From Desulfovibrio sp. (GTDB lineage: Bacteria; Desulfobacterota; Desulfovibrionia; Desulfovibrionales; Desulfovibrionaceae), in contig JAITGC010000030.1 in the NCBI GenBank assembly GCA_031280915.1, positions 1 to 36,716 of the forward strand: a stretch of DNA of 36,716 nucleotides, in the 5' to 3' direction. Below, piece by piece: positions 15,046 through 23,450 of this stretch. The first letter of the stretch is position 1; every line of letters begins with the position of its first letter. A program made the position numbers and the translations under genes. Under the pieces are notes generated by a model, which was given only the letters and a program-made list of their open reading frames with translations, searched no databases and had not been told where the DNA came from.

Positions 15046-16071
15046 TCATCCGCCGATGCTTGTCATGCGGCGCTCGGCCACGGCACGCGCATGAATGCGC
15101 CTTCTGAGGATATCCGCGCCTATCGGCTTCAGGGCGCAGATGCGGCGCAAGGCATCCAGAATGCGCTGATCTGTGATGCCCCTGGCCCGCAACAGGCCCC
15201 GCATATTATACTCTTTGTCGGCAAAAAGGCAGGTGCGCGCGTGTCCATCGCTTGTCAGGCGCAGACGGTTGCAGGCGCGGCAGAAATGGTCCGTCATGGA
15301 GGTGATGAAGCCTATTCTGCCCTTGCCGCCGGCAAGAGCATACATCCGCGCCGGTCCGGCGTTGAGCGGATTTTCCGCAATGGGCGTCAGGCGCGCGCGG
15401 CGGGAGACTTCCTCCCGTATCTCCTCGGCCGGCCAGAAATTTTCCATGCCCCACATCGTGCCGCTGCCCATGGGCATGAATTCGATAAAGCGCAGATCAA
15501 CGGGCAGTGTTTTGGCCGCGTGGACAAAGTTGTCCACCTGGGTGTCATTGAAGCCGCGCATGGCGACCACATTGATTTTGACCCTCAGCCCGGCAGCGAG
15601 CAGTTTGTCCAGGGATGCGAGAACAGACGGCAGCATGTTCCGCCCGGTGATGGCTGCGAAGCCGTTGCTGTCAAAGCTGTCCAGAGAGAGATTGACGGCC
15701 CTGACTCCCAGGCGCGTCAGCAACGGAACGTGAGGTTCAAGCAGGGTTCCGTTGGTGGTGAGGCGCAAGTCCAGGGAGGGCCAGCGTTTGCGCAGCATGA
15801 CGAGAAAGTCCGTACAGCCTTTGCGAACAAAGGGTTCTCCTCCGGTTATGCGCACCTTGTTGATGCCCAGCCTCGTGGCAATGCCGACAAAACGCAGCAT
15901 TTCCTCATAACGCAGGATATCCGAATGCGGGATGGAATGCACGGGTTTGCCGTTGCGACAGTAAAGGCAAAGCAGATTGCAACGATCCGTGATTGAAAGG
16001 CGCAGGTAGCGTACAACGCGGCTGTGCGCGTCCGTCAGCGCGGGAAGGGCTGCCTCATGCATTGGGGCCAT
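15046..16071 (-). CDS. moaA: GTP 3',8-cyclase, molybdenum cofactor biosynthesis protein A
   Basis: MoaA is the radical-SAM enzyme that, with MoaC, converts GTP to cyclic pyranopterin monophosphate in the first stage of molybdopterin synthesis. The 341-residue protein has the N-terminal radical-SAM cluster ITDRCNLLCLYC (Cys31, Cys35, Cys38), ITGGEPFVRK, NLSLDSFD and the C-terminal second cluster FCRACNRLRLTSDGHARTC (Cys264, Cys267, Cys281). It ends in the functionally important SIGG double glycine. Two ATG codons are possible (16071 or 16062). It stands alone; no other moa/moe gene is in the window. Molybdenum or tungsten enzymes such as formate dehydrogenase are the likely users. Confidence 0.96.
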   Translation of the reverse strand: MAPMHEAALPALTDAHSRVVRYLRLSITDRCNLLCLYCRNGKPVHSIPHSDILRYEEMLRFVGIATRLGINKVRITGGEPFVRKGCTDFLVMLRKRWPSLDLRLTTNGTLLEPHVPLLTRLGVRAVNLSLDSFDSNGFAAITGRNMLPSVLASLDKLLAAGLRVKINVVAMRGFNDTQVDNFVHAAKTLPVDLRFIEFMPMGSGTMWGMENFWPAEEIREEVSRRARLTPIAENPLNAGPARMYALAGGKGRIGFITSMTDHFCRACNRLRLTSDGHARTCLFADKEYNMRGLLRARGITDQRILDALRRICALKPIGADILRRRIHARAVAERRMTSIGG

Positions 16072-16154
16072 ACTTTACCATTTGCGGCGGAAGAAAGACA
16101 TATGAAGAAAAAGGAGAGTTGCCAAGAATGAAAAATGGATTTACATAGTGGGCC

Positions 16155-16439
16155 ATGAGAAACCTGAACCTCTGTTTTGGGATTTTTTTTGCCGGTCTTG
16201 CATGGCTGCCGCAAGCGACGCCCGCCTGGGACGGGTTTGACGCGGCCACTGCGGGCCTGGTTGAAATCATCCCCGACAGCCTGCCTTCGCGCGGCGACAC
16301 CGTGGATGTGCGAAATTATGACAGCGATACAACGCAAACCTGCCTTGTGGAAAACGTGACGCAGAACAGCCGGACGGTGGAGGTTCTGGTACGCTGGCCC
16401 GATGGGGGAACAAGGATGCTCATTATGGAAGGGCGTTGA
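16155..16439 (+). CDS. Small exported protein, DUF5334-like
   Basis: This 94-residue protein has a signal peptide (MRNLNLCFGIFFAGLAWLPQA, cleavage near TPA/W). The mature part, starting WDGFDAATAG and containing VEIIPDS, DTVDVRNYDSDTTQ and NSRTVEVLVRWPDG, resembles the two-strand repeat pattern I associate with DUF5334 periplasmic proteins; this match is from memory and moderate. Function unknown. It is transcribed divergently from moaA with 83 bases between them and converges on the gene at 16500. Shine-Dalgarno support is weak. Confidence 0.65.
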   Translation: MRNLNLCFGIFFAGLAWLPQATPAWDGFDAATAGLVEIIPDSLPSRGDTVDVRNYDSDTTQTCLVENVTQNSRTVEVLVRWPDGGTRMLIMEGR

Positions 16440-16499
16440 CATTCCGGGGCTGAAAACCGCCCTGCGGAGGCCGCGAAAGGCGTTTGCCGCGTTATTCGC

Positions 16500-17069
16500 C
16501 TACTCATGGGTATTTTTTTCATAGCCCGGCAGTACCATGGAAAGGGTCTCCCCCCCGCCGCAGGTTTTTGGGCAGTCAGACTGCAAATGGCAAATTTCGC
16601 AGCCGCCCCGGTATGGGTACAGCGTTACCAGCGCATAGCGGCGGGACAGCATGGCGGAGTGCTGCTTGTAGGGAACTCCCAGTTGAGCGAGGGCGTTGCG
16701 GAGGGCGTCGGTGGGGCGCGGAGAGGGTGCGCAACGGGCGGCCTCCACTTCCGGCAGCAGTTCCTGTACGGCGCTCATGCACATGAACTGGGCAAGGGTA
16801 TTGACAAGCCAGCCTTCAGAGGGGGATGACGCCCAACTCTCGTCCACTTGGGCTTCAACGGATTCCGGCAGCCAGACAGCCAGCCAGGAGATCTTCCCTC
16901 CGTTTATTTCGTGGATTTGCAAGAGCGGCAGCCACTGCTCCCAAAGCCCGGCCAGACGTTCAGCCACAGCGCCGCCAAGGCGCGATTCCCGGCTCAGGGC
17001 CATATAGGCTTCCATGTCGAAATACGGCTGTATCTGGTGTTTTGTTGCCAAGATCGCTTCCGTGCCCAC
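16500..17069 (-). CDS. Unknown protein with C-terminal four-cysteine cluster
   Basis: The 189-residue protein is not recognised. Its N-terminal two thirds look helical (YMALSRESRLGGAVAERLAGL, LVNTLAQFMCMSAVQELLPEV). The C-terminus holds GGCEICHLQSDCPKTCGGGE, a C-x2-C-x6-C-x3-C arrangement that could bind an iron-sulfur cluster or zinc; no characterised family with exactly this spacing came to mind. No signal peptide or membrane segment is visible, so it is probably cytoplasmic. Its upstream region carries the strong palindrome at 17134-17167. It converges with the small exported protein at 16155. Confidence 0.75.
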   Translation of the reverse strand: MGTEAILATKHQIQPYFDMEAYMALSRESRLGGAVAERLAGLWEQWLPLLQIHEINGGKISWLAVWLPESVEAQVDESWASSPSEGWLVNTLAQFMCMSAVQELLPEVEAARCAPSPRPTDALRNALAQLGVPYKQHSAMLSRRYALVTLYPYRGGCEICHLQSDCPKTCGGGETLSMVLPGYEKNTHE

Positions 17070-17133
17070 AGCGTCTCCTTTGCGCCGGTACGCTCAGACC
17101 GGGTGTTTCCGGGGGGATGCCGGACTACAAGTT

Positions 17134-17167
17134 ATCTCATAATCAACCTGTCGGTTGATTATGAGAT
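17134..17167. promoter_or_regulatory. Perfect 15-bp-arm palindrome, probable operator
   Basis: The left arm ATCTCATAATCAACC (17134-17148) and right arm GGTTGATTATGAGAT (17153-17167) are exact reverse complements around TGTC. It sits between the divergent starts at 17069 and 17346 and 65 bases upstream of the minus-strand gene. The dyad with an ACC...GGT centre resembles TetR-type operators in style. No regulator gene is nearby. No T-run follows, so a terminator is unlikely. Confidence 0.6.
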
Positions 17168-17245
17168 GGCTTCCAATGTATTTCGGTATTGTAACCAAGG
17201 CCCGTTTTCCGTCAAGGCGGCCGAGAGCGGAAAAACAGTCTTTAC

Positions 17246-17274
17246 TTGAATTCTCCTCTTTTTTAAAATATTTT
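17246..17274 (+). promoter_or_regulatory. Candidate promoter of the small gene-miaB-BFN cluster
   Basis: TTGAAT (17246-17251), a 17-base spacer and TATTTT (17269-17274) would start transcription near 17281, about 65 bases before the ATG at 17346. The region is distinctly AT-rich compared with its surroundings. Sequence match only. Confidence 0.5.
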
Positions 17275-17345
17275 GGAACGTCGCGCCGGAAAAAATTTTG
17301 ACTGTGCGGAATATCATTCTCCGGCCTTGCGCAAGGATGTTTTTC

Positions 17346-17714
17346 ATGAGCAGAATACCTTCAAAAATACGATACAGTTTCAGTGTGGATCCAAAAGCGC
17401 GTCTTCAGACAGCGCATGGCGTCTGGGGCGGAGTCAATGCCCAGGGAGAGATCGAAATAAATTTTTACTGCGAAAGCGACGCTCTGCCGTCCTTTGTCGA
17501 GCAGATTGTGGACCCGGACGGCTCTCTGGGGCATGAATTCGTGCCGGAAGGTGAGGAGCGGAGAGAGGTAGTGCGTCACATTCATTCGCGCGTGCTGCTC
17601 AATTACAATATGGCGCGCGGGCTTCTGGAATGGCTGGAAGAGCAGGTGAACATTCTGGAGGAGGAAAATTCCGACACCATATATGGCGGCCAGGATTCCG
17701 GCGTCACGCAATAA
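17346..17714 (+). CDS. Small acidic protein of unknown function (DUF3467-like layout)
   Basis: The 122-residue protein shows HGVWGGVNAQGEIEINFYCE, then SFVEQIVDPDG and a C-terminal HSRVLLNYNMARGLLEWLEE-QVNILEEE helix pair. The order 'strand, polar strand, then Arg-Val-x-Leu and a helix with a Leu-Glu end' recalls DUF3467 proteins, but I rate that as a weak resemblance. No signal or membrane segment is seen. The ATG at 17346 has AAGGA at 17333-17337; the ATG at 17298 adds an unlikely basic leader. It precedes miaB by 59 bases and is probably co-transcribed with it. Confidence 0.7.
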   Translation: MSRIPSKIRYSFSVDPKARLQTAHGVWGGVNAQGEIEINFYCESDALPSFVEQIVDPDGSLGHEFVPEGEERREVVRHIHSRVLLNYNMARGLLEWLEEQVNILEEENSDTIYGGQDSGVTQ

Positions 17715-17773
17715 GCGGCGGTGGGATCACCCTTTCGCTGCGGGACGGCGCGGAAAATTACAGGCACTTTTCT

Positions 17774-19117
17774 ATGCTCCATAAAAGTTTTCATATTGTC
17801 ACCTTTGGCTGCCAGATGAACGCCAATGATTCCCGCTGGCTGGCGCTCAGTCTTGAGGCGCGCGGCTTTGCGCGCGCGGAGGCGGTTGAGGCGCAGGTGG
17901 TGGTGATCAACACCTGCTCCGTGCGCGAAAAGCCTGAACAGAAGGTGATCGCCGCTTTGAACGACGTGCGGCGGCTCACGAGGGCCAACCCCGATGTGCT
18001 GGTAGTGGTTGCGGGTTGTGTGGCCCAGCAGTTGGGTGAGGCGTTGTTTTCCGCCGGGGATCAGGTGCGTCTGCTGATCGGCAGTGACGGCCTCGCCCAC
18101 GCGCCGGAGGCCATCGAGCGCCTGCTGGCCGAGCCGGAACTGAAACTTGCTCTGCTGGATTTCGTCGATTCCTGCGAAGAACGCGCGCCGGTGAGCGGCG
18201 CGTCCGGCCCTGTCGCCCAAGTGAACATCATGCAGGGCTGCGACAATTTTTGCGCGTACTGCATTGTACCCTTCACCCGCGGCCGCCAAAAGTCGCGTCC
18301 GTCGTCGGCGGTTCTGGAGGAATGCCGCGCGCGGCTGGAAGAAGGCGCAAGGGAAATCTGTCTTCTCGGGCAAAATGTCAATGCCTACGGGCGGGATAAA
18401 CACGGCGACGGGACAAGCTTCGCCGGATTGCTGGCCCGTGTGGCCGCCCTGCCCGGCCTTGCGCGTCTGCGCTATGTGACCCCGCATCCCAAGGACATGA
18501 GTTCCGAGGATGTGGCCGCCTTCGGCACACTGGCTTGTCTCTGCCCGCGTCTGCATTTGCCTGTGCAATCCGGCTCGGATGCCGTTCTTACGCGTATGGG
18601 CCGCAAATACGGCCGCCGTGATTTTTTCAACCTGGTGGAGCGTCTGCGCAAGGCACGGCCGGATATCGCCCTCGGCACGGATATTATTGTGGGGTTTCCC
18701 GGTGAGAGCGAAAAAGATTTCGAGGATACTCTCGATATGATAAAAACTTGCGAATTCGTCTCAAGCTTCTCGTTTTGTTATTCGGATCGCCCAGGCGCAC
18801 GCGCTGCCCTTTTTCCGGACAAGACGGCCCCGGCTGTCAGCCGTGAGCGTTTGGCGCGCCTTCAGGTCATGCAAGATGCGTTGACGCAACGTCTGCTTGA
18901 GGAGCGGGTGGGTCGGAAAACGGACATCCTGATTGAAGGCCGCAGCCGTCGGCAGAATTCCGGGGAAACAAGCTGGCAGGGCCGTGATCCCTACGGGGTT
19001 CCGGTACATCTTGTCTTGTCCGGTGATACGGATTATACGGGGAAAATGGCGCCTGTGCTCATCACGCAGGCCAAAAAACACACCCTTATGGCACAACAGG
19101 CGGGTGAAATATGGTAG
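17774..19117 (+). CDS. miaB: tRNA-2-methylthio-N6-dimethylallyladenosine synthase
   Basis: MiaB is a two-cluster radical-SAM methylthiotransferase that adds the 2-methylthio group to i6A37 of tRNAs reading U-starting codons. In the 447-residue protein the N-terminal auxiliary-cluster cysteines are Cys13 (TFGCQMNAND), Cys48 (INTCSVREKPEQK) and Cys82 (VVAGCVAQQ). The radical-SAM cysteines are Cys156, Cys160 and Cys163 in MQGCDNFCAYCIVPFTRGR. A TRAM-like RNA-binding tail follows after about residue 380. The CSVREKPEQK and CAYCIVPFTRGR forms favour MiaB over RimO or MtaB. ATG 17774 fits the family start. The stop overlaps the next gene by seven bases. Confidence 0.96.
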   Translation: MLHKSFHIVTFGCQMNANDSRWLALSLEARGFARAEAVEAQVVVINTCSVREKPEQKVIAALNDVRRLTRANPDVLVVVAGCVAQQLGEALFSAGDQVRLLIGSDGLAHAPEAIERLLAEPELKLALLDFVDSCEERAPVSGASGPVAQVNIMQGCDNFCAYCIVPFTRGRQKSRPSSAVLEECRARLEEGAREICLLGQNVNAYGRDKHGDGTSFAGLLARVAALPGLARLRYVTPHPKDMSSEDVAAFGTLACLCPRLHLPVQSGSDAVLTRMGRKYGRRDFFNLVERLRKARPDIALGTDIIVGFPGESEKDFEDTLDMIKTCEFVSSFSFCYSDRPGARAALFPDKTAPAVSRERLARLQVMQDALTQRLLEERVGRKTDILIEGRSRRQNSGETSWQGRDPYGVPVHLVLSGDTDYTGKMAPVLITQAKKHTLMAQQAGEIW

Positions 19118-19710
19118 AAATGCGCGTTGTCGGTCTGACGCTTGACGAGCAGAACAAAACCCCGGTTGTGATTTTGCGGGCAATGAACGGCGAGGTTGTA
19201 TTGCCCATTCTGGTCGGGCCCATGGAGGCCATGGCCATATCCCTGGCTTTGGACAACCAGAGTTTGCCCCGCCCCCTGACGCATGATTTGCTGCTTTTAT
19301 GCATCAGGGCTCTTCGTCATGAATTGGTGAGCGTGGAAATTACCCGTTGTGAGGAGGGCGTTTATTATGCCTCGCTGGTGCTGCACAGCCAGTCGAACCG
19401 CCTGCGTGTCGATTGCCGGCCTTCCGATGCCATTGCTCTTTCCCTGCGAGCCAAGGCGCCCATATTGGTCAGCAAGGCGATTATGAGCCGGATGCCCGAT
19501 GCAGAATGCGGAAAGCCCAAGGAAATGCCCCCCGTGGTGGACGCGGCCGCCGACATGGTGCGCCGTGCCGGCGCCCAGAAGGAAGTGAACGCGTTGCACA
19601 GCGCCCTGCTGCGTGAAGGAGGCTTGCCCAAGGCCAACGATCCGGACAGGGAAGCGAAGTTCAAGGAACTTCTGCATGTGCTGGAGCCTGTTTCCAGGCT
19701 CAAAATGTAG
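19111..19710 (+). CDS. Bifunctional nuclease domain (BFN, DUF151) protein
   Basis: The 199-residue protein carries a BFN/DUF151 domain over about residues 1-130: MRVVGLTLDEQNKTPVVIL, VLPILVGPMEAMAISLAL, a LTHDLLLLCIRALRHELVSV stretch and RPSDAIALSLRAKAPI. This is the classic pattern of a family found widely in bacteria and in plants; nuclease activity has been reported for plant members, and the bacterial role is unsettled. The C-terminal 60 residues are helical and charged (DREAKFKELLHVL), perhaps a UVR-like tail. The start overlaps the end of miaB, so expression is coupled. Confidence 0.9.
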   Translation: MVEMRVVGLTLDEQNKTPVVILRAMNGEVVLPILVGPMEAMAISLALDNQSLPRPLTHDLLLLCIRALRHELVSVEITRCEEGVYYASLVLHSQSNRLRVDCRPSDAIALSLRAKAPILVSKAIMSRMPDAECGKPKEMPPVVDAAADMVRRAGAQKEVNALHSALLREGGLPKANDPDREAKFKELLHVLEPVSRLKM

Positions 19711-19759
19711 AAGCGGCTCTGCGGCGCATACCTGGTTTTCTGACGCGGAAAGCCCCTGC

Positions 19760-19855
19760 GATCTCTACTCCTTTGTGGTTTGAGATCTCGGCCTTCAGGC
19801 CGATCGCGCCCCGACTCCGGCCAAGCCCAAGGCGCGAAGACCTGAAGGTCTTCGC
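19760..19855. terminator. Hairpin cluster between convergent BFN and dacA-like genes
   Basis: Three inverted repeats are seen: GATCTC/GAGATC (19760-19765/19782-19787), CGGCCT-TC-AGGCCG (19789-19802) and GCGAAGACCT-GA-AGGTCTTCGC (19834-19855). The last ends on the first base of the dacA-like stop codon. They could terminate transcription from both sides, but lack T-runs. Confidence 0.6.
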
Positions 19856-20661
19856 TACCTCATTGCTCGCTTGGCGTTAAAACCCCTTTCCAGCAGTTCG
19901 CCCACAGCCGCGTCCCGCGCGGTTCTGTTCTTGGCGCCCATTACCACGGCCAAAAGCCGCGTCTTGTCGTTGCGGGCCGTCACGATGACGTTGTAGCCCG
20001 CATTGGTGAAGCCGGTTTTGAGACCGTCGATGCCCTGTGTGCCCAGCAAACCGTTGGTATTGTACAATGTACGTCCCCTGTGGGTAATGCTGGGCAAGGC
20101 GTGCAGGCTTTGGGCCTGTGGATGGGCGCGCAGATAGGCGCGGGCGAGCAGGGCCATTTCGCGCGCCGTGCTTGTTTGTTCTGGAGCGGGCAGTCCGGTG
20201 GGGTTCTGAAAGCGGGTGCGTTTCAGGCCGAGAGCGCCGGCTTTGCGGTTCATTCGTTTCACGAAATCGTTGACATTGCCTTTGGAAAGGCGCAGGGCCA
20301 CGGCGGTCGCCGCGTCATTGCCGGAAACCACAGCCATGCCGGCCAGCAGATCATGCAGGGCCACGTTTTCCCCAGCCCGCAGGCGCATGCTGGAGCCGCC
20401 GGTGTTGGCGGCCTGACGGCTCACGTTGACAAGGCTTTGTGGGGATATTTGTTTGTTCCGTACCGCGTCCAGAGCCAAAAAGAGAGTCATCAGCTTGGCG
20501 AGGGAGGCCGGAGGCAGACTGAGGTTCGCCTTGTGGGCATAGAGTACGTGACCGTTGCTCATGTTGAGCACGATGCCGGATTTTGCGGGGAAGGCGCCGA
20601 CGGCATGGGCCGGCAAGGCAAACAACAGAGATGCGCAGAGAATCCGGCTGAAAAGGGTCAT
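19855..20661 (-). CDS. D-alanyl-D-alanine carboxypeptidase, DacA/PBP5 family (short form)
   Basis: The 268-residue secreted enzyme of peptidase family S11 trims the terminal D-Ala from peptidoglycan stem peptides. It has a signal peptide (RILCASLLFALPAHA). All three active-site motifs are present: SLAK at 53-56, SGN at 113-115 and KTG at 215-217 within DGLKTGFTN. Canonical DacA proteins are near 380-400 residues and carry a C-terminal beta-domain and amphipathic membrane anchor; both are missing here, so the enzyme is probably soluble in the periplasm, like some compact S11 proteins. It is last in a minus-strand operon after greA and the AI-2E-type permease, 14 bases behind the latter. Confidence 0.9.
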   Translation of the reverse strand: MTLFSRILCASLLFALPAHAVGAFPAKSGIVLNMSNGHVLYAHKANLSLPPASLAKLMTLFLALDAVRNKQISPQSLVNVSRQAANTGGSSMRLRAGENVALHDLLAGMAVVSGNDAATAVALRLSKGNVNDFVKRMNRKAGALGLKRTRFQNPTGLPAPEQTSTAREMALLARAYLRAHPQAQSLHALPSITHRGRTLYNTNGLLGTQGIDGLKTGFTNAGYNVIVTARNDKTRLLAVVMGAKNRTARDAAVGELLERGFNAKRAMR

Positions 20662-20675
20662 TGGTTTATTTCAGG

Positions 20676-21773
20676 TTATGAGAGGTAAAATTTATTACTT
20701 TCCTCAACGGCTTGTATGGCGAAGACCAGCAATACCGGGCCGGCAAGCAGGCCGACGGCGCCGAAGGCGTTCAAGCCGCACAGTATGGCGGTTATCAGCA
20801 CGAGAAAAGATGCCTTGATGCCGTGGCGCAAAAAAAGCGGCCGCAGGAGATTGTCCACCATGGCCACGGCAAGAATGCCCCATAAGGCAAGGCCCACGGC
20901 GGCCATTGTATTGCCTGTAAACCAGAGGGAAAGGCTGAGAGGCAGCCATATAAGGGCTGTGCCGACTATCGGGATGGGGGCTGTGAGTGTGGCCAGCGCG
21001 GCCCAGAAAGCGGCATTTTTGAAGCCGGCCACGGCAAAGCCGATGCCGCACAGAAAGCCCTGAATAACGGCCACAAGGGCTATACCCAGCATCACGGCGC
21101 GCAGCGCCCGGCGGATGGCCGAGATGAAACGGCGCAGCATGGACTGCGGCAGAAGAAACAAACGGCCCGTGATGACGCGTATGCGCCGGGCGTGCAGCGT
21201 GAACAGCACAGTAAGCGTGATAAACAGGAAAATTGTCCACAATACGGTCATTGTTCCGCCAAGCATGTTGAAGCTCCAACTCAGGAGCATATTGGCGGCG
21301 TCATCCAACAATGCGTCAAGATGACGGAAAACGTCGTTGATCATTTTTTCAAGGCGGGGATATTCCGCCAGATTTGTCTGCCATTGCCGGAACGGGGCAA
21401 GCCAGTCCGCGGGAATCTGGAAATTGTTGGCCTGCAGTTCGCGCAGGCGCGCCATGCCTGAGGATGCCTGCGGCGCAACCAATAGAATCAGTACCGCCAG
21501 AGGAGCCATCATGGCGGCAAGGAGAGAGAGGGTGTAGGCGCAGAGGGGCATGTGGCGGAGCAGCAGAAGGCGCACATTCACGTTTTTTTGCGGGGCGCGA
21601 CACAGGAGTTTTTTGCGCCAGAGTCGGCAATTGCGGCGCAATCCGCGATAAAAGGGCAACGCGAGGCAGGCGAGGCAGCCGGCGGTAAAGATGACGGTCG
21701 GGGCGCGCCAGAGCAGCAATCCCCATGCCGAGGCGGAGAGCAGATAAAAAATGCGCGGTAAAAAATGGTTCAT
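20676..21773 (-). CDS. AI-2E family transporter-like membrane protein (PerM/UPF0118)
   Basis: The 365-residue integral membrane protein has the layout of the AI-2E/PerM family: two close N-terminal membrane segments (about 7-45), another near 70-95, a periplasmic or amphipathic middle, and a block of C-terminal segments with ALRAVMLGIALVAVIQGFL, GIGFAVAGFKNAAFWAAL and APIPIVGTALIWLPLS. Family members include autoinducer-2 exporters and sodium/proton antiporters, so the substrate cannot be given. It starts inside the greA stop (TCAT overlap at 21770-21773) and is followed by the dacA-like gene. Confidence 0.88.
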   Translation of the reverse strand: MNHFLPRIFYLLSASAWGLLLWRAPTVIFTAGCLACLALPFYRGLRRNCRLWRKKLLCRAPQKNVNVRLLLLRHMPLCAYTLSLLAAMMAPLAVLILLVAPQASSGMARLRELQANNFQIPADWLAPFRQWQTNLAEYPRLEKMINDVFRHLDALLDDAANMLLSWSFNMLGGTMTVLWTIFLFITLTVLFTLHARRIRVITGRLFLLPQSMLRRFISAIRRALRAVMLGIALVAVIQGFLCGIGFAVAGFKNAAFWAALATLTAPIPIVGTALIWLPLSLSLWFTGNTMAAVGLALWGILAVAMVDNLLRPLFLRHGIKASFLVLITAILCGLNAFGAVGLLAGPVLLVFAIQAVEESNKFYLS

Positions 21774-22252
21774 TTTGTCCCTTCAAAAGTTACGCTGATA
21801 ATTTCATAGATAACGCGCCCGCGCGGAATGGTCACCGTGACTTCGTCGCCCGCTGCCCGGCCGAGCAGGGCCTGCCCGACCGGCGAGAGAAAGGAAATGG
21901 AGCCCCTGGCCGGGTCCGCCTCATCAGGTCCGAGAATGGTGAAACGTTTGACTTCGCCGCTGTCCACATCTTCCACTTCCACTGTGGCGCCGAAACTCAC
22001 TTTGTCGCCGGAAAGCTTGTCCAGGTCAAAGACCTGGTAGAGGGCCAGACGCGATTCGATGTATTTGATGCGCGCTTCCGCCATGCCCTGACGTTCCCGC
22101 GCGGCGTCGTAACCCGCGTTTTCGCGCAGGTCGCCTTCCTCACGAGCCTCCTTGATAGCCTGGATGATGGCGGGCCGCTCTTCTTTCAGACGGGCAAGTT
22201 CTTCTTCCAGTTTTTTGTATCCCCGGATGGAAATGGGAATGCAGTTTGACAT
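21770..22252 (-). CDS. greA: Transcription elongation factor GreA
   Basis: GreA enters the secondary channel of stalled RNA polymerase and stimulates cleavage of backtracked RNA. The 160-residue protein has the N-terminal coiled coil (YKKLEEELARLKEERPAII onward) with the acidic tip EGDLRENAGYDAARERQ (about 39-55) and the C-terminal FKBP-like domain with VEVEDVDSGEVKRFTILGPDEAD and SPVGQALLGRAAGDEV. The start has GAGAGG six bases upstream. The promoter region up to 22330 is AT-rich. It leads an operon with the AI-2E-type permease and the dacA-like gene. Confidence 0.96.
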   Translation of the reverse strand: MSNCIPISIRGYKKLEEELARLKEERPAIIQAIKEAREEGDLRENAGYDAARERQGMAEARIKYIESRLALYQVFDLDKLSGDKVSFGATVEVEDVDSGEVKRFTILGPDEADPARGSISFLSPVGQALLGRAAGDEVTVTIPRGRVIYEIISVTFEGTK

Positions 22253-22487
22253 GACTGACCTCTCGCTATAAAATATCAGTTATTTTTCCGCGCCGTTTTG
22301 ACGGAGCAGGAAAATTTTTCCGCAAACCGGCGTGCTTTTTGGTGACGTTGCAAATCACATTGTGAGGAAACAGAAACCGCCGTTGCTCAAGGGCGGTGCA
22401 ATGTCGCGACGCCCTCAACCTATTCATTGCACGCTTTTTGGTCAAGCCCCGAAGGCATTTTTATTCGCACAGGCTGTGGATGGAAGC

Positions 22488-23450
22488 ATGAAAAAATATT
22501 TGCGTTATTTGGGGCCGCTGCTGGTAAGCGCCATTTTCGCGCTGGCCGTCTATCTGCTTTATCAGAAACTCAAGATGTACAGCATTGCCCAGATACGCGA
22601 GAGTTTGGAGCGCATATCCCCGGAACGCATCGGGCTTTCTCTGCTGCTCATGGTTGTCAATTACATGATTCTGGTGGGCTATGACTGGCTGGCCATCAAG
22701 GCCATCCGAAAATCTCTGTCCGTTAAACGCGTGGCCCTGGTATCCTTTGTCGGGCAGGCTGTGAGTTATAATTTCGGCGCTCTGCTGGGAGGAACAACAG
22801 TTCGTTGGCGTTTTTATTCCAAGTGGAATTTTACCCTTGCGGAAATTGTGCGTCTGGTGCTCATGCTGGCCGTTACTTTCTGGGTCGGCGCTTTGGGCCT
22901 GTGCGGCGTGATTTTTCTTTTCAAGCCGCCGGTTATGCCTGATGACCTGCTGGCGAAAATGCCCATTGCCGACATGCGCATTCTGGGCCTGATACTTTTT
23001 TTGATTGCCTGTTCATATCTTGTGCTCTGCTGCATTGTGCGCAAGCCGCTGCATATTCGCGGCAGAGAATTTGTCTTCCCGCCACCGCGCATCGCTTTTG
23101 CGCAGGCCGCGGTGGCGGGCATCGACATTGTGGCCGCCGCCGCCTGTATGTATGTGCTGCTTCCCGGCGATATAAATTTGAGTTTTCTGGATTTTCTGCC
23201 GGGCTATCTCATGGCGCAGGTAGCGGTGGTGTTGACGCATGTGCCCGGTGGAGTGGGGGTTTTTGAACTCGTCATTCTGCACCTTACACACACGACGCAG
23301 ACGGAGGTCGTGTTTGCCGTTGTATTGATATTTCGGCTTGTGTATTACATTTTGCCCCTGTTGGCCGCGGCCTTGCTGCTTCTGGCTTATGAGGCGCGGC
23401 AGAACAGGGGATGGCTCAAGGGGGTATTCCGGAGGGGGAACGGCGGTTAG
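22488..23450 (+). CDS. YbhN/LPG-synthase-like integral membrane protein (UPF0104)
   Basis: The 320-residue protein has about eight hydrophobic segments and the family pattern of the UPF0104/YbhN group related to the MprF N-terminal flippase: VSFVGQAVSYNFGALLGGTTVRWRFY near residues 85-110, and LMAQVAVVLTHVPGGVGVFE near 235-254. These proteins are proposed to move or modify lipids; substrate unknown here. The start at 22488 is chosen because it begins a normal membrane-protein N-terminus (MKKYLRYLGPLLVSAIFALA). The upstream ATG at 22332 would add 52 soluble residues. It is divergent from greA and converges on the heptosyltransferase-like gene. Confidence 0.85.
   Translation: MKKYLRYLGPLLVSAIFALAVYLLYQKLKMYSIAQIRESLERISPERIGLSLLLMVVNYMILVGYDWLAIKAIRKSLSVKRVALVSFVGQAVSYNFGALLGGTTVRWRFYSKWNFTLAEIVRLVLMLAVTFWVGALGLCGVIFLFKPPVMPDDLLAKMPIADMRILGLILFLIACSYLVLCCIVRKPLHIRGREFVFPPPRIAFAQAAVAGIDIVAAAACMYVLLPGDINLSFLDFLPGYLMAQVAVVLTHVPGGVGVFELVILHLTHTTQTEVVFAVVLIFRLVYYILPLLAAALLLLAYEARQNRGWLKGVFRRGNGG

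Noticed and set aside
13754-15996. Plus-strand frames of 397 and 340 codons
   Set aside because: Shadows of the TAXI receptor and moaA genes, both recognised on the minus strand.
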